Counted from the stretch's first letter, positions 27,416 through 38,322 are shown. The stretch: 64,000 bases of DNA from Streptoalloteichus hindustanus (GCF_900129375.1 NZ_FQVN01000004.1:616041-680040), one strand, 5' to 3'. Numbers and translations: made by a program. The notes: generated from the letters alone by a model not told the origin.

Positions 27416-27730
27416 CATCCGGCGACGGCGTTCACCACGCCGGAGCCGGGCGACCCCCCAGCCGCCGGCGGCCCACACGGCACTCGGTCGCTGCGCCGCG
27501 CACCCACCCGACGGTGATCCGCCCGCCCGGTCACCACGCGTCGTGCGGGGCCGCCGGTCTGGCCGCTCGGAGTGGCCCAACACCGGCGGAGGGAGCACCC
27601 GGACCGCCCACCGCGAGGCGGCTTCCGCCGACCTGCGCCGCCGCCTCGCAGGGGGCCGGGCCCGGGGCTCGATCTCCCGTCCTCGTCGCCGAAGCCGACC
27701 GCACCGCGCGCCGCCGACCCCGCGCGGCAA

Positions 27731-27773
27731 GGGACCTTGGCCCCTGGCTACTCGAAGCGGTGAACGGAAACCT
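27731..27773 (+). promoter_or_regulatory. predicted DosR-type promoter for the hypF-hydrogenase genes
   Basis: Box GGGACCTTGGCCCC (27731-27744), 23 nt, then AAACCT (27768-27773), weak but with A2 and T6 conserved. The predicted start falls at an ATG (27780) in frame with hypF, raising the possibility of leaderless translation. Confidence 0.5.
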
Positions 27774-27815
27774 GCGGGCATGGCGAGATCTCCTGGGCGG
27801 TGGAACGGTCAGCCC

Positions 27816-30131
27816 ATGGCGACCGCCACGACCTCGCGGGCGGCCCGCATCGAGGTGCACGGCACGGTGCAGGGCGTGGGGTTCCGACCGTTCGTCTACC
27901 GCCTCGCGACCGCCATGGGCCTGGCCGGGGACGTCCGCAACGCGGGCGGCCACGTGGAGATCCGGGTCAGGGGCGCCGACCCCGAGCTGGCGGCGCTGTC
28001 CGACCGGCTGGTCGCCGAAGCGCCGCCGGCGGCCAGGATCAGCCGGCTCCTCGTCACCGACCTGCCGGCCACGACGGTGCCCGAGGCCGGCTTCCGGGTC
28101 GTCGCCAGCGGCGCGGCGACCGGAGCGGTCCCCGAGGTCCCCCCGGACCTGGCGACCTGCGCGGCCTGCGTGCGGGAGCTGTTCGACCCCGCCGACCGCA
28201 GGCACCGCTACCCGTTCCTCAACTGCGCCGACTGCGGGCCCCGGGCGACCGTCATCGAGGACCTGCCCTACGACCGGGCCCGCACCACGATGAGCCGGTT
28301 CCCGATGTGCTCGGCCTGCCGAGCCGAGTACCTCGATCCGGCCAACCGGCGGTTCCACGCCGAGCCGATCGCCTGCGCCGACTGCGGGCCGCGCCTGGCG
28401 TGGCACCCGGCGGGGGCCGACGAGCCCGCGGACGTCGGCGTCGACGCGCTGGCCGCCGCCGAGGACGCCATCGCCCGCGGCGGGCTGGTCGCGGTCAAGG
28501 GCATCGGCGGCTACCAGCTCGTGTGCGACGCGTCCGCCGAGGCGGCGCTCACCCGGTTGCGCGCCGCCAAGCACCGGCCCGGCAAACCGTTCGCGATCAT
28601 GGTGGGCGACCTCCGGGCCGCCGACCGGCTCGTGCCGCTCGACGAGGAGGCCGCGGCGCTGCTGGGCTCGCCGGCCCGGCCGGTGGTGCTGCTCCCCCGG
28701 CGGGACCACGCGCCGGTCGCCGCCGCGGTCGCGCCCAATCTGCCCGTCCTCGGCGTCTTCCTGCCCTACAGCCCCCTGCACCACCTGCTGCTGGCCGACC
28801 TCGCCCGCCCGCTGGTCGTGACCAGCGGCAACCGGTCCGGTGAGCCGATCGCGACCGAGGACCGGCCGGCGCTGACCCGGCTCGGGCCGCTCACCGACGG
28901 AGTCCTGGCCCACGACCGCCCGATCACCGCCCGCTACGACGACTCGGTGTGCCGGGTGGTGGCCGGCCGGCCCACGACGGTGCGGCGGGCGCGCGGCTAC
29001 GCGCCGGCGCCCCGCACCCTGCCCGTCCCCAGCCCGCGGCCGTTGTTGGCCGTCGGCGGGCACCTCAAGAACACGGTCACCCTGGTCGACGGCGACCACG
29101 CGGTGTTGGGACCCCACGTCGGCGACCTCGCCGACGCCGACACCCTCGACGCCTTCCACGAGACGATCCGCCAGCTCACCCGGCTGCACGCGGTGGACCC
29201 CGACGTCGTCGTCCACGACGCGCACCCGGGCTACCTGTCCAGCCAGTACGCCCGCCGCCGCCCCGCGTCGCGACGCCTCGCCGTCCAGCACCACCACGCC
29301 CACGTCGCGGCCACGGCGGCCGAGCACGGCCTGCGCGGCCCCTTCCTCGGCGTCGCCTACGACGGCCTGGGGCTCGGCGACGACGGCACCCTGTGGGGCG
29401 GGGAGATCCTGCTCGCCTCGCTCACCGGCTACCGGCGCGTGGGCCGGTTCGGCCGGGCCCCGCTGCCGGGCGGCGAGGCGGCGGTCCGCCGCCCGGCCCG
29501 GACGGCGCTGGGCTACCTCCTCGGCGCCGAGCCGCTGGGCTCGCCGGCTCCGGAGCTCCCGGCCGACGGGCCGCTGGGCCGCCTGCCCCGCGGCGAGGTC
29601 GAGCTGGTCCGGCGCATGATCGACCGAGGGGTCAACTGCCCACCGGCCTCCAGCGCCGGACGGCTGTTCGACGCCGTGGCCTGCCTGCTCGGCCTGGGCG
29701 GCGCGGTCAGCTACGAGGGCGAGGCCGCGGTCCGGCTGGAGGCCGCCGCCCACGGGCGCGGCGATCTCCGCGCGTTGGCCTGGCGCCTGGTCCGGCGGGA
29801 CGGGCTGTGGGTGTACGACCCGCTGCCGACCCTGCGCGACGTGCTGACGGCGTCCCGGGAGGCGCCGGTGGCCGAGGTGGCCGCGCGCTTCCACACCGCG
29901 GTCGCCGAGGCGACCGCGGCCCTGGTGGAGCAGGCCGCCGCCGCGACGGGCGTGCGGACGGTGTGCCTGGGCGGCGGGGTGTTCCAGAACCAGCGGCTGA
30001 CCCGGCTGGTGCTGGACCGCCTCGCCGCCCTCGACCTGACCACCCACCTGCCGGGGCAGGTGCCGACCAACGACGGCGGGCTCAGCTTCGGCCAGGCGGC
30101 CGTGGCGGCGGCCGTGCTCACGGGAGGGTGA
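27816..30131 (+). CDS. hypF: carbamoyltransferase HypF
   Basis: 771 residues; makes the thiocyanate precursor of the CN ligands of [NiFe] hydrogenase from carbamoyl phosphate and ATP, acting on HypE. Domains: acylphosphatase (VQGVGFRPF at 18-26), two zinc fingers ([11 protein letters not shown] with [18 protein letters not shown] with CADCGPR), YrdC-like ([26 protein letters not shown]) and Kae1-like C-terminal domain ([38 protein letters not shown]). An in-frame ATG at 27780 adds 12 residues and fits a leaderless mRNA. It follows arcC, whose pathway makes its substrate. Confidence 0.95.
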   Translation: MATATTSRAARIEVHGTVQGVGFRPFVYRLATAMGLAGDVRNAGGHVEIRVRGADPELAALSDRLVAEAPPAARISRLLVTDLPATTVPEAGFRVVASGAATGAVPEVPPDLATCAACVRELFDPADRRHRYPFLNCADCGPRATVIEDLPYDRARTTMSRFPMCSACRAEYLDPANRRFHAEPIACADCGPRLAWHPAGADEPADVGVDALAAAEDAIARGGLVAVKGIGGYQLVCDASAEAALTRLRAAKHRPGKPFAIMVGDLRAADRLVPLDEEAAALLGSPARPVVLLPRRDHAPVAAAVAPNLPVLGVFLPYSPLHHLLLADLARPLVVTSGNRSGEPIATEDRPALTRLGPLTDGVLAHDRPITARYDDSVCRVVAGRPTTVRRARGYAPAPRTLPVPSPRPLLAVGGHLKNTVTLVDGDHAVLGPHVGDLADADTLDAFHETIRQLTRLHAVDPDVVVHDAHPGYLSSQYARRRPASRRLAVQHHHAHVAATAAEHGLRGPFLGVAYDGLGLGDDGTLWGGEILLASLTGYRRVGRFGRAPLPGGEAAVRRPARTALGYLLGAEPLGSPAPELPADGPLGRLPRGEVELVRRMIDRGVNCPPASSAGRLFDAVACLLGLGGAVSYEGEAAVRLEAAAHGRGDLRALAWRLVRRDGLWVYDPLPTLRDVLTASREAPVAEVAARFHTAVAEATAALVEQAAAATGVRTVCLGGGVFQNQRLTRLVLDRLAALDLTTHLPGQVPTNDGGLSFGQAAVAAAVLTGG

Positions 30132-30136
30132 GGCGC

Positions 30137-30415
30137 ATGTGCCTGGGCGTGCCCGGACGGATCGTGACCGTCGACGCCCCGCCGGACCGTCCCGACCTGC
30201 GCACGGGGACGGTCGACTTCGGGGGTGTGCGCAGAGCGGTCTGCCTGGCCTACACACCGGAGGCGGAGGTCGGCGACCACGTGATCGTCCACGTCGGGTT
30301 CGCGATCAGCCGGGTGGACGAGGCCGAGGCCGCCCGCACCCTGGCCGTGCTCCGCGCGATGCCCGACGCCCTGGACGCCGAACTGGGCCCGGAACCCGAG
30401 GAGGGCGGAACATGA
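30137..30415 (+). CDS. hypC: hydrogenase assembly chaperone HypC
   Basis: 92 residues starting [10 protein letters not shown]; the N-terminal Cys2 is the functional residue that shuttles the Fe(CN)2CO unit with Hyp[19 protein letters not shown] is the other family block. Five nt after hypF; the stop overlaps the hypD ATG (ATGA). Confidence 0.95.
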   Translation: MCLGVPGRIVTVDAPPDRPDLRTGTVDFGGVRRAVCLAYTPEAEVGDHVIVHVGFAISRVDEAEAARTLAVLRAMPDALDAELGPEPEEGGT

Positions 30416-31527
30416 GGTACCTGGCGGAGTACCGCGACCCGGTGCTGGCCCGCCGGCTGCTCGCCGAGCTGGCGGCCACCGCGACCCGGCCCTGGGCGAT
30501 CATGGAGGTCTGCGGCGGGCAGACCCACACCCTCGTGCGGCAGGGCATCGACGAGCTGCTGCCCGCCGGGATGCGCATGATCCACGGGCCGGGCTGCCCG
30601 GTGTGCGTCACCCCGCTGGCGATGGTCGACCGGGCCGTCGACATCGCCGCGCGGCCCGGGGTGGTCCTCACCAGCTACGGCGACATGCTGCGGGTCCCGG
30701 GCACCCACGGCGACCTGCTCGGGGTCCGCGCCCGCGGCGGCGACGTCCGGGTCGTCTACACCCCGCTGGACGCGGTGCGCGTCGCCGAGCGGCACCCCGA
30801 CCGGCAGGTGGTCTTCTTCGCCGTGGGGTTCGAGACGACCGCGCCGGCCAACGCCATGGCCGTCCTGCGCGCGGCGGCCGCCGGCATCGACAACTTCAGC
30901 GTGCTGGTCAGCCACGTCCTCGTGCCCCCGGCGATCACCGCGATCCTGGACTCCCCGGACAACCAGGTGCAGGCGTTCCTGGCGGCGGGCCACGTGTGCA
31001 CGGTGATGGGCTGGACCGAGTACGAGCCCATCGCGGCCGCCTACCGGGTGCCGATCGTGGTCACCGGGTTCGAGCCCCTCGACCTGCTGGAGGGCATCCT
31101 CATGGCCACCCGGCAGTTGGAGCGGGGCCGCGCGGAGGTCGAGAACCAGTACGTCCGCTCGGTGCGCCGCACCGGCAACACCGAGGCGCAGCGGGCCGTG
31201 CGCCGGGTCTTCCGGGTCACCGACCGGGACTGGCGGGGCATCGGCTCCATTCCCGGCAGCGGTCTGACGCTGACCGACGAGTACGCGGCCTTCGACGCCC
31301 AGCGGCGCTTCGCCCCCGCCGGGCTGACCACCCGCGAGAACCCGGACTGCATCGCCGGGGAGATCCTGCTCGGCACCGTGCTGCCCACCCAGTGCGCCGC
31401 CTACGGCACGCGCTGCACCCCGCGCACCCCGCTGGGGGCGCCGATGGTGTCCAGCGAGGGCACCTGCGCGGCCTTCCACAACGCCGGGCGTCGCCCCGAG
31501 CCCGCCCCCGCGCGAGCAGGAGAGTGA
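30412..31527 (+). CDS. hypD: hydrogenase formation protein HypD
   Basis: 371 residues. Motifs [20 protein letters not shown] and [10 protein letters not shown] hold the catalytic cysteines; the C-terminal four-cysteine 4Fe-4S set is seen in [27 protein letters not shown] and [13 protein letters not shown]. Scaffold for the Fe(CN)2CO centre together with HypC and HypE. Confidence 0.96.
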   Translation: MRYLAEYRDPVLARRLLAELAATATRPWAIMEVCGGQTHTLVRQGIDELLPAGMRMIHGPGCPVCVTPLAMVDRAVDIAARPGVVLTSYGDMLRVPGTHGDLLGVRARGGDVRVVYTPLDAVRVAERHPDRQVVFFAVGFETTAPANAMAVLRAAAAGIDNFSVLVSHVLVPPAITAILDSPDNQVQAFLAAGHVCTVMGWTEYEPIAAAYRVPIVVTGFEPLDLLEGILMATRQLERGRAEVENQYVRSVRRTGNTEAQRAVRRVFRVTDRDWRGIGSIPGSGLTLTDEYAAFDAQRRFAPAGLTTRENPDCIAGEILLGTVLPTQCAAYGTRCTPRTPLGAPMVSSEGTCAAFHNAGRRPEPAPARAGE

Positions 31528-31528
31528 G

Positions 31529-32578
31529 ATGAGCACCTCCGCCCTGACGACGAGCTGCCCCACGAGCCAGCCGGAGACCGAACACGTGCGACTCGGGCAC
31601 GGGTCCGGCGGTCAGCTGATGGCCGAGCTGCTGCGTGAGGTCATCGCCCCGGCCCTGGGCGGCGCGGAGTTGGTGGAGGACGCCGCCGCGCTGGACCTCG
31701 GCCCGGCCCGCGTGGTGCTGACCACCGACAGCTTCGTCGTCACCCCCCGGTTCTTCCCCGGCGGGGACATCGGCGCGCTCGCCGTGCACGGCACCATCAA
31801 CGACCTGGCCATGCGGGGCGCGCGCCCGGTGGCGCTGTGCCTGGCCTACGTGCTGGAGGAGGGGCTGCCGATCGAGGAACTGCGCAGGATCACCACCTCG
31901 GTCGCCGACGCCTCCCGCGCCGCCGGCGTCCCGGTGGTCACCGGGGACACCAAGGTGGTGGAGCGCGGCGGAGCCGACGGGATCTACCTGACCACCACCG
32001 GACTCGGCGTCCCGACGGCCGACGCCGATCCGTCGGCGCGGGGCGCCCGCCCCGGCGACCTGGTCCTGCTGTCCGGCCCGATCGGCCTGCACGGCACGGC
32101 GATCCTGTCCGCCCGCGAGGGGCTGGGCTTCGAGGCGGAGATCGCCTCCGACACCCGGCCGCTGCACCGGCTGGTGGCGGCCATGCTCGCCGCCGGCGGC
32201 CGGGGGGTGCACGCCCTGCGCGACCCCACCCGCGGCGGGCTGGCCAGCGCCCTCACCGAGATCGCCGCGGCCTCGGCGGTGGGCGTCGAGCTCGTCGAGG
32301 CCGACCTCCCGGTGCCCCCGCCGGTGGCCGCCGCCTGCGACCTGCTCGGCCTCGACCCGCTGCAGGTGGCCAACGAGGGCTGCCTGGTGGCGGTGGTCGA
32401 CCCGGCGGTCGCGCCGGCCGTCCTGGACGCGATGCGGGCGCGGCCGGAGGGCGCCTCGGCCGTGGTCGTCGGCCGGGTCGTCGACGACCCGGCGCACCGG
32501 GTGCGCGCCCGGACCCTCGTCGGGTCGCACCGCGTCGTCGACGTGCTCGTCGGCGAGCAGCTTCCCCGTATCTGCTGA
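31529..32578 (+). CDS. hypE: carbamoyl dehydratase HypE
   Basis: 349 residues, PurM/AIR-synthase fold (HGSGGQLMAELLRE, TTDSFVVTP, VVTGDTKVVE, RDPTRGGLASAL). The C-terminus is PRIC: the terminal cysteine accepts the carbamoyl group from HypF and carries the thiocyanate. The ATG lies one nt after the hypD stop. hypA and hypB (nickel insertion) are not in this window. Confidence 0.96.
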   Translation: MSTSALTTSCPTSQPETEHVRLGHGSGGQLMAELLREVIAPALGGAELVEDAAALDLGPARVVLTTDSFVVTPRFFPGGDIGALAVHGTINDLAMRGARPVALCLAYVLEEGLPIEELRRITTSVADASRAAGVPVVTGDTKVVERGGADGIYLTTTGLGVPTADADPSARGARPGDLVLLSGPIGLHGTAILSAREGLGFEAEIASDTRPLHRLVAAMLAAGGRGVHALRDPTRGGLASALTEIAAASAVGVELVEADLPVPPPVAAACDLLGLDPLQVANEGCLVAVVDPAVAPAVLDAMRARPEGASAVVVGRVVDDPAHRVRARTLVGSHRVVDVLVGEQLPRIC

Positions 32579-32584
32579 ACCGGT

Positions 32585-32616
32585 GCCCTCCGGCCCGGCG
32601 AACCGGGCCGGAGGGC
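32585..32616 (+). terminator. 14-bp hairpin between hypE and the hydrogenase genes
   Basis: GCCCTCCGGCCCGG pairs exactly with CCGGGCCGGAGGGC around a CGAA tetraloop, 7 nt after the hypE stop. As I see no box or clear promoter before the next gene 38 nt on, it may act as a partial terminator or mRNA-stabilising hairpin rather than a full stop. Confidence 0.7.
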
Positions 32617-32653
32617 CCTGGCCGGGTTGGCGCGCAGAGAGCAGGGTCGACAC

Positions 32654-33784
32654 ATGACGGACCGTGTCGCGGTGATCGACCACTCGGCCCTGGTCGAGCT
32701 GGTGGGGCTGCTCCACGCCGAGGGCTACGTGGTGGTGGGTCCCACCCTGCGCGAGAACGCGATCGTGCTCGCCGAACTCGACGACGGCGACGACCTGGTC
32801 TCCGGCTGGGGAGTGGACACCGAGGCCGGGCGCTACCGGGTGGTGCGGCGCGCGGACGACGCGGTGTTCGCGCACTCCGCCGGGCCGCAGTCGTGGAAGT
32901 CGTTCCTGCACCCGGCGCGGCGGCGGCTGCTGTCGACCGACACCTCCGACGGAGACCTCACCGTGGAGCCCGAGCCGGAGCCGTCGCGCCGCATGGCGTT
33001 CCTGGGTGTGCGGCCCTGCGACCTGGTCGCCATCGGCGTGCTGGACCGGGTCCTGGCCGGTGGCCGGTACCCGGACCCCGGCTACACCGCCCGGCGGGAC
33101 GGCGTCCTGGTCATCGTGGCCAACTGCACCGAGCCCGGCGCGACCTGCTTCTGCGTGTCCATGGGCGGCGGACCCCGCGCCCCCGCCGGATTCGACCTGG
33201 CGTTGACCGAGCGGGTGGACGACGCCGGCCACCGGTTCCTCGTCGAGGTCGGCAGCGCCGCCGGCGAGGAGCTCCTGGCGGCCCTGCCGCACCGGGCCGC
33301 CACCGACGCCGACCTGCGCGTGGCCGACGACGACCTGGCCGACGCCGCCGAGCACATGGGACGCGCCATGCCCGAGGTCGACCTGCGGGCGCTGCTGGTG
33401 GACAGCCGGGAGTCCCCGCACTGGGCCGAGGTCGCCTCCCGGTGCCTGGCCTGCGGCAACTGCACGATGGTGTGCCCGACCTGCTTCTGCACCACCACCG
33501 AGGAGGTCACCGACCTCACCGGCGAGCACGGCGAGCGGTGGCAGCGCTGGTCCTCCTGCTTCGACCTGGACTTCTCCTACCTGCACGGCGGCGAGGTGCG
33601 CACCAGCAGGCAGAGCCGCTACCGGCAGTGGATGACCCACAAGCTGAGCACCTGGTACGACCAGTTCGGCAGCTCCGGGTGCGTGGGGTGCGGGCGCTGC
33701 ATCGTGTGGTGCCCGGTGGGCATCGACATCACCGAGGAGGCGGCCAGCCTCACCGCCCTCGCCTCCCGGGAGGTCGGGACATGA
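32654..33784 (+). CDS. hyhB: [NiFe] hydrogenase (group 3b-like) iron-sulfur beta subunit
   Basis: 376 residues, HydB-type electron-transfer subunit. The N-terminal half has FLGVRPCDLVAIGVLDRV and TEPGATCFCVSMGGGP. Two 4Fe-4S motifs follow: CLACGNCTMVCPTCFC and CVGCGRCIVWCPVGID. It relays electrons between the small subunit and the flavin subunit. First gene of the structural set ordered beta-gamma-delta-alpha, as in archaeal hydBGDA and actinobacterial group 3b enzymes. The stop overlaps the next ATG (ATGA). Confidence 0.92.
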   Translation: MTDRVAVIDHSALVELVGLLHAEGYVVVGPTLRENAIVLAELDDGDDLVSGWGVDTEAGRYRVVRRADDAVFAHSAGPQSWKSFLHPARRRLLSTDTSDGDLTVEPEPEPSRRMAFLGVRPCDLVAIGVLDRVLAGGRYPDPGYTARRDGVLVIVANCTEPGATCFCVSMGGGPRAPAGFDLALTERVDDAGHRFLVEVGSAAGEELLAALPHRAATDADLRVADDDLADAAEHMGRAMPEVDLRALLVDSRESPHWAEVASRCLACGNCTMVCPTCFCTTTEEVTDLTGEHGERWQRWSSCFDLDFSYLHGGEVRTSRQSRYRQWMTHKLSTWYDQFGSSGCVGCGRCIVWCPVGIDITEEAASLTALASREVGT

Positions 33785-34641
33785 CGACCGCGGCAGCCCC
33801 CACCCACGCCCGACGTCCCGACCCCATGACGCCGGTCCCCCACCGCGTGATCGAACGACGGCGGGAGACCCACGACACCGTGACCCTGCGCCTGGCCCCC
33901 ACGGGGAGCGCCCTGCCCCCGTTCCGGCCGGGGCAGTTCACCATGCTGCTCGCCCCCGGCGTCGGCGAGGTGCCCATCTCGGTCAGCGGGGACCCGACCG
34001 CCACCGACGGCGTCCTGGAGCAGACGATCCGGGTGGTCGGCGCGGTCACCAGGGCGCTGACCGGGACCCCGGTGGGCGGGGTCGTCGGGGCTCGCGGCCC
34101 CTACGGCACCGAGTGGGACGTCCCCTCGGCCCGGGGCGGCGACCTGGTGCTCGTCGGCGGCGGGTGCGGGCTAGCCCCGCTCCGCCCCGCGCTGTTGGAG
34201 GCGCTCGCGCACCGCGCCCACTACCGCCGGGTGGTGGCCGTCCTCGGCGCGCGCGACCCGGAGAACCTGGTGTTCGCCGACCAGATGGCGCGGTGGCGGC
34301 GTCGCGCCGACGTCGAGGTCCACGTCACCGTGGACCGGGCGGGCCCGGACTGGCCGGGCCGGGTCGACCTGGTCACCGCGCCGCTCGCCGAGACCGCGCT
34401 GGAGCCCGCGCGCACCGTGGCCCTGCTGTGCGGCCCCGAGGTGATGATCCGCCGCTGCGCGGCGCTGCTGCTTGACCGAGGAGTGCCCGCCACGCGGGTG
34501 CGGGTGTCGTTGGAGCGCAACATGAAGTGCGGAATAGGCCACTGTGGACACTGCCAGCTCGGGCCGCTGCTGCTGTGCCGGGACGGGCCGGTCGTGCCGT
34601 ACTCCGCGGCCGCTCCCCAGCTGGCCGTGCGGGAGCTGTGA
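33781..34641 (+). CDS. hyhG: hydrogenase flavin/NAD(P)H-binding gamma subunit
   Basis: 286 residues, ferredoxin-reductase fold: FAD region ([10 protein letters not shown]), NAD(P) region ([17 protein letters not shown]), and a C-terminal 2Fe-2S cluster in [19 protein letters not shown]. It links hydrogen oxidation or evolution to NADP(H) or NAD(H). The stop shares a base with the next start (TGATG). Confidence 0.92.
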   Translation: MTTAAAPTHARRPDPMTPVPHRVIERRRETHDTVTLRLAPTGSALPPFRPGQFTMLLAPGVGEVPISVSGDPTATDGVLEQTIRVVGAVTRALTGTPVGGVVGARGPYGTEWDVPSARGGDLVLVGGGCGLAPLRPALLEALAHRAHYRRVVAVLGARDPENLVFADQMARWRRRADVEVHVTVDRAGPDWPGRVDLVTAPLAETALEPARTVALLCGPEVMIRRCAALLLDRGVPATRVRVSLERNMKCGIGHCGHCQLGPLLLCRDGPVVPYSAAAPQLAVREL

Positions 34642-35429
34642 TGGCCGAGCGGAGCACGCCCACGCTGGCCGTCTGGAAGTTCACCTCCTGCGACGGCTGT
34701 CAGCTGACCCTGCTGGACTGCGAGGAGGACCTGCTCGCCCTCACCGGGCAGGTCGAGATCCGGCACTTCCTGGAGGCGTCGAGCCGCGCCGACCCCGGAC
34801 CGTACGACGTCTCCCTGGTCGAGGGGTCGATCACCACGGCCGAGCAGGAGCGGCTGATCAGGCAGGTGCGCGAGTGGTCCCGCGTGCTGGTGACCATCGG
34901 CGCGTGCGCCACGGCCGGCGGGGTGCAGGCGCTGCGCAACTTCGCCGACGTCGAGGAGTTCCGCTCGGTCGTCTACGCCACACCGTCCTATGTGGACACC
35001 CTGGCGACGTCGACCCCGATCGCGGCGCACGTCCGCGTCGACTACGAGCTGCGGGGCTGCCCCATCGACCGCCGACAGCTCGTCGCGGTGCTGTCCGCCT
35101 TCCTCGCCGGGCGCGAACCCGACCTGCCCGACGACAGCGTGTGCACCGAGTGCAAGCGCCGCGGCAACACCTGCGTGATGGTGGCCGACGGCACGCCCTG
35201 CCTCGGCCCGGTCACCCACGCCGGGTGCGGCGCGCTGTGCCCCACCTACCGCCGGGGCTGCTACGGCTGCTTCGGGCCGGTCCGCGCGCCCAACACCAGG
35301 TCCCTCATCCGCCAGCTCCGCGTCTGCGGGATGGGCGACGCCGAGCTGGACCGGGTCTTCCACACCTTCAACGCCGCCGCGCCGGGATTCGCCTCCGCCA
35401 GGGGAGAGACCGATGAGCCATCGCAGTAG
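34641..35429 (+). CDS. hyhS: [NiFe] hydrogenase small (delta) subunit
   Basis: 262 residues. Cluster ligands start with C17-x2-C20 ([13 protein letters not shown]), then GACATAGG and RGCPID; the additional cysteines ([22 protein letters not shown] region [22 protein letters not shown]) support further 4Fe-4S clusters. No twin-arginine signal is present, so the enzyme is cytoplasmic, as in group 3. It overlaps hyhL by 17 nt. Confidence 0.93.
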   Translation: MAERSTPTLAVWKFTSCDGCQLTLLDCEEDLLALTGQVEIRHFLEASSRADPGPYDVSLVEGSITTAEQERLIRQVREWSRVLVTIGACATAGGVQALRNFADVEEFRSVVYATPSYVDTLATSTPIAAHVRVDYELRGCPIDRRQLVAVLSAFLAGREPDLPDDSVCTECKRRGNTCVMVADGTPCLGPVTHAGCGALCPTYRRGCYGCFGPVRAPNTRSLIRQLRVCGMGDAELDRVFHTFNAAAPGFASARGETDEPSQ

Positions 35430-36708
35430 CCGGCACCTGCGGGTGGGCGCGCTGTCCCGCGTGGAGGGCGAGGGCGCCCTGCGGGTGCGCGTCCGCGACG
35501 GGCGGGTCGAGGAGGTCCAGCTCCGCATCTACGAGCCGCCCCGCTTCTTCGAGGCGTTCCTGCGCGGGCGGGCGCACACCGAGCCCCCGGACATCACCGC
35601 GCGCGTCTGCGGCATCTGCCCGGTCGCCTACCAGATGAGCGCCTGCCAGGCGATCGAGCGCGCCTGCGGGGTGCGGGTGGCCGCCGGGGTCGCCGACCTG
35701 CGCCGGCTGTTGTACTGCGGGGAGTGGATCGAGAGCCACACCCTGCACATCCACCTCCTGCACGCGCCGGACTTCCTCGGCGTTCCCGACGCCATCACGC
35801 TGGCCCGGCGCGACCGGGCGGTGGTGGAGCGCGGTCTCGCGCTCAAGCGGGCCGGCAACGCGGTGATGGAGCTGCTCGGCGGGCGCGCCATCCACCCGAT
35901 CAACGTGCGTCTCGGCGGCTTCTACCGGCTGCCCGACCCCGCCGACCTCCGCCGGCTGCGCGAGCAGCTCCGGCAGGCCCTCGACGACGCGGTCGCCACC
36001 GCGGCCTGGGTCGCCACGTTCGACTTCCCCGACGTGGAGACCGACCACGAGCTGCTGGCGCTGCACGAGCCGGGCGAGTACGCCGTCGACCGCGGTGTCC
36101 TGCGCACCAGCGGCGGGCTGGAGTTCCCCGTCGAGGAGTTCCTCGACCACGTCGTGGAGCGGCAGGTCGCGCACTCCACCGCACTTCAGTCCACTTTGGA
36201 CGGACGTCGCCACCTGACCGGCCCGCTCGCCCGGTACGCGCTCAACGCGCAGTGGCTGCGACCGGCCGCGGCGGAGGCGGCGAGGGCGGCCGGCCTGGAC
36301 GGCCCGTGCCGCAACCCGTTCCGCAGCATCGTCGTGCGGGCGGTGGAGGTCGTCCACGCCGTCGAGGAGGCGCTGCACGTCCTGGACCACTACCAACCGC
36401 CCGCCGCGCCGCACGTCCCGGTGCCGGCCCGCGCCGCGGTCGGGCACGGCGCCACCGAGGCACCGCGCGGGGTGCTCTACCACCGGTACGTGCTGAACGA
36501 CGCGGGCCTGCTCGACTCCGTCGACATGGTGCCGCCCACGGCGCAGAACCAGTTGGCCATCGAGGACGACCTCCGCCGCGTGGTGCAGGACAACCTGGAC
36601 CTGGACGACGGCGAGCTGACGAAACTGTGCGAGCGCGCGATCCGCAACCACGATCCGTGCATCTCCTGCTCGGCGCACTTCCTCGACCTCACCGTGGAGC
36701 GGGCGTGA
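35413..36708 (+). CDS. hyhL: [NiFe] hydrogenase large (alpha) subunit
   Basis: 431 residues. N-terminal L1 motif RVCGICP gives C66 and C69 and is followed by VAYQ, so the His often found in L1 is Tyr here. The C-terminal L2 motif DPCISCSAH gives C416, C419 and H422, with a nine-residue tail (FLDLTVERA) to be removed by the endopeptidase after nickel insertion. SRVEGEGAL near the N-terminus holds the conserved Glu. GGGGAGAG precedes the ATG. Group 3b is assigned from the BGDA order and the partners; a sequence tree would settle it. Confidence 0.93.
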   Translation: MSHRSSRHLRVGALSRVEGEGALRVRVRDGRVEEVQLRIYEPPRFFEAFLRGRAHTEPPDITARVCGICPVAYQMSACQAIERACGVRVAAGVADLRRLLYCGEWIESHTLHIHLLHAPDFLGVPDAITLARRDRAVVERGLALKRAGNAVMELLGGRAIHPINVRLGGFYRLPDPADLRRLREQLRQALDDAVATAAWVATFDFPDVETDHELLALHEPGEYAVDRGVLRTSGGLEFPVEEFLDHVVERQVAHSTALQSTLDGRRHLTGPLARYALNAQWLRPAAAEAARAAGLDGPCRNPFRSIVVRAVEVVHAVEEALHVLDHYQPPAAPHVPVPARAAVGHGATEAPRGVLYHRYVLNDAGLLDSVDMVPPTAQNQLAIEDDLRRVVQDNLDLDDGELTKLCERAIRNHDPCISCSAHFLDLTVERA

Positions 36709-37178
36709 GCGACTGGGCGGTCGTGATCGGGGTGGGCAACGAGTTCCGCCGCGACGACGGGGTCGGCCTCGCCGTCGTCTCCCGGGTGCGCCCGCTCCTG
36801 CCCCGGGGGGTGCGGGTGGTGGGCACCGACGGCGAGCCCTCCCGGCTGCTGGACGCGTGGCGGGGCGTGCGGCTGGCGGTCGTGGTCGACGCCGCCACCG
36901 CCGAACCCGCTCGCCCGGGCCGGGTGCACCACAGCGCGGTGAACCGGCTGCCCGGCGGCCCCACCAGCTCGCACGGGATGGGGCTGCCGGAGGCGGTGGA
37001 GCTGGCCAGGGCGCTGGACGGGTTGCCGGAGCGGCTGGTCGTGCTCACCATCGAGGTCGCTGACGTGGGCTTCGGCCTCGGCCTGTCCCCTCCGGTCGCC
37101 CGGGCGGTGCCGGAGGTCGCCGAGACGGTGCTGCGCGAGGTCGGGGCCGCCACGGCGGGCGACGGGGCACCGCGCTGA
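36705..37178 (+). CDS. hyhD: hydrogenase maturation endopeptidase
   Basis: 157 residues of the HyaD/HybD/HycI family. GVGNEFRRDDGVGLAVV holds the first nickel-sensing Asp/Glu region; VVDAATAEPARPG and SSHGMGLPEAVELA follow. It would trim the HyhL tail. GTG start overlaps the hyhL stop (GTGA). Confidence 0.9.
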   Translation: MSDWAVVIGVGNEFRRDDGVGLAVVSRVRPLLPRGVRVVGTDGEPSRLLDAWRGVRLAVVVDAATAEPARPGRVHHSAVNRLPGGPTSSHGMGLPEAVELARALDGLPERLVVLTIEVADVGFGLGLSPPVARAVPEVAETVLREVGAATAGDGAPR

Positions 37179-37264
37179 GCACGGCGCTGAGCACCGCGCC
37201 ACCGTCCAGGCCGGGCCCGGACGAGGCGTGCCGCACGAGGACCCGTCAGGGAGCGTGATGCGGA

Positions 37265-38173
37265 ATGACCGCCAGGTCGCACGGCGCCGTCGTGGTGGGG
37301 TTCGACGGGTCGGAGTCCGCCCGCCGGGCGGCTCGCTGGGCCGCGGCGGAGGCGGGGAGCCGGGGCAGGCCGCTGCTGGTGGCGCACGCCTTCCGCTGGC
37401 CGCTGGCGGAGCTGGCCTGGCTCCGGCTGCCGGTCTCGGCGGTGTCGGAGGAGCCGCTGCGCAGGGCGATGGCGGCCGAACTCGACGACGTCGCCGAGCA
37501 GTGCCGGCTCGCCGTGCCCGGGCTGCGGGTGCGCACCGAGGTCGTCTCGGGCGAACCGGTGGCGGCGCTGGACGCCGTGGCGGGTGACGCCGAGCTCCTC
37601 GTGCTGGGGGCCTCGGAGGTGAACTCGGCCGTCACGATGCTGGTCGGCTCGACCGCCACCGACCTGGCGCGACGCGTCGTCACGCCGATGGTGCTCGTGC
37701 GGGGCGAGCCGCGGGAGCGGCCGGTGGCGGCCGGTCGGGTCGTCGTCGGCGTCGACGGCTCCCCGACCAGCGTCGAGGCCGTCGGGTTCGCGGTGGAGTT
37801 CTGCGCCCGCCACCGCGCCGGACTCGTCGCGGTGCACGCCTGGCCCACGCTCCCCTTCGACGCGCTCGACCCCGCCCGCGCCTGGGGCGTCGACTGGGCG
37901 GCGCTGCGGGAGGAGGCCCAGGACACCCTGTCCCGCTCGCTGGCCGGCTGGTCCGACCGCCACCCCGACGTCGAGGTGCGGCGGGTGGTCGGCGAGCAGC
38001 GGCCCGCCGAGGCGCTGCTGCGGGAGGCCCAGGACGCCGACCTCGTCGTGGTGGGCAGCCACGGCCGCGGTGCGGTCCGCCGGGTCCTGCTGGGCTCGGT
38101 CAGCCACACCCTGCTCCGGTACGCGCCGTGCCCCGTGGCGGTCGTGCGACCGCACGCGCGGTCGGAGCCGTGA
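37265..38173 (+). CDS. tandem universal stress protein
   Basis: 302 residues with two USP domains (VVVGFDGSESARRAARWAAA; VVVGVDGSPTSVEAVGFAVE). The second has a canonical ATP-binding loop GSHGRGAVRRVLLGSVSHTL; the first is degenerate (GASEVNSAVTMLVGS). 86 nt after hyhD with no box or terminator between, so it may be the last gene of the hydrogenase transcript. Confidence 0.9.
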   Translation: MTARSHGAVVVGFDGSESARRAARWAAAEAGSRGRPLLVAHAFRWPLAELAWLRLPVSAVSEEPLRRAMAAELDDVAEQCRLAVPGLRVRTEVVSGEPVAALDAVAGDAELLVLGASEVNSAVTMLVGSTATDLARRVVTPMVLVRGEPRERPVAAGRVVVGVDGSPTSVEAVGFAVEFCARHRAGLVAVHAWPTLPFDALDPARAWGVDWAALREEAQDTLSRSLAGWSDRHPDVEVRRVVGEQRPAEALLREAQDADLVVVGSHGRGAVRRVLLGSVSHTLLRYAPCPVAVVRPHARSEP

Positions 38174-38322
38174 CCGCGCCACGACCGCGGCGGACCGCAC
38201 GCGGCGACGCGGAACGGACTGAACGGGCTGAACGGCCTCGCCCACCGTGCCGTTGTGCCCTGGGCCGGCCCGCGCCGCGCGGGCCACAGTCGAGAGACGA
38301 CCGCACTCCACAGGGAGCAGCC

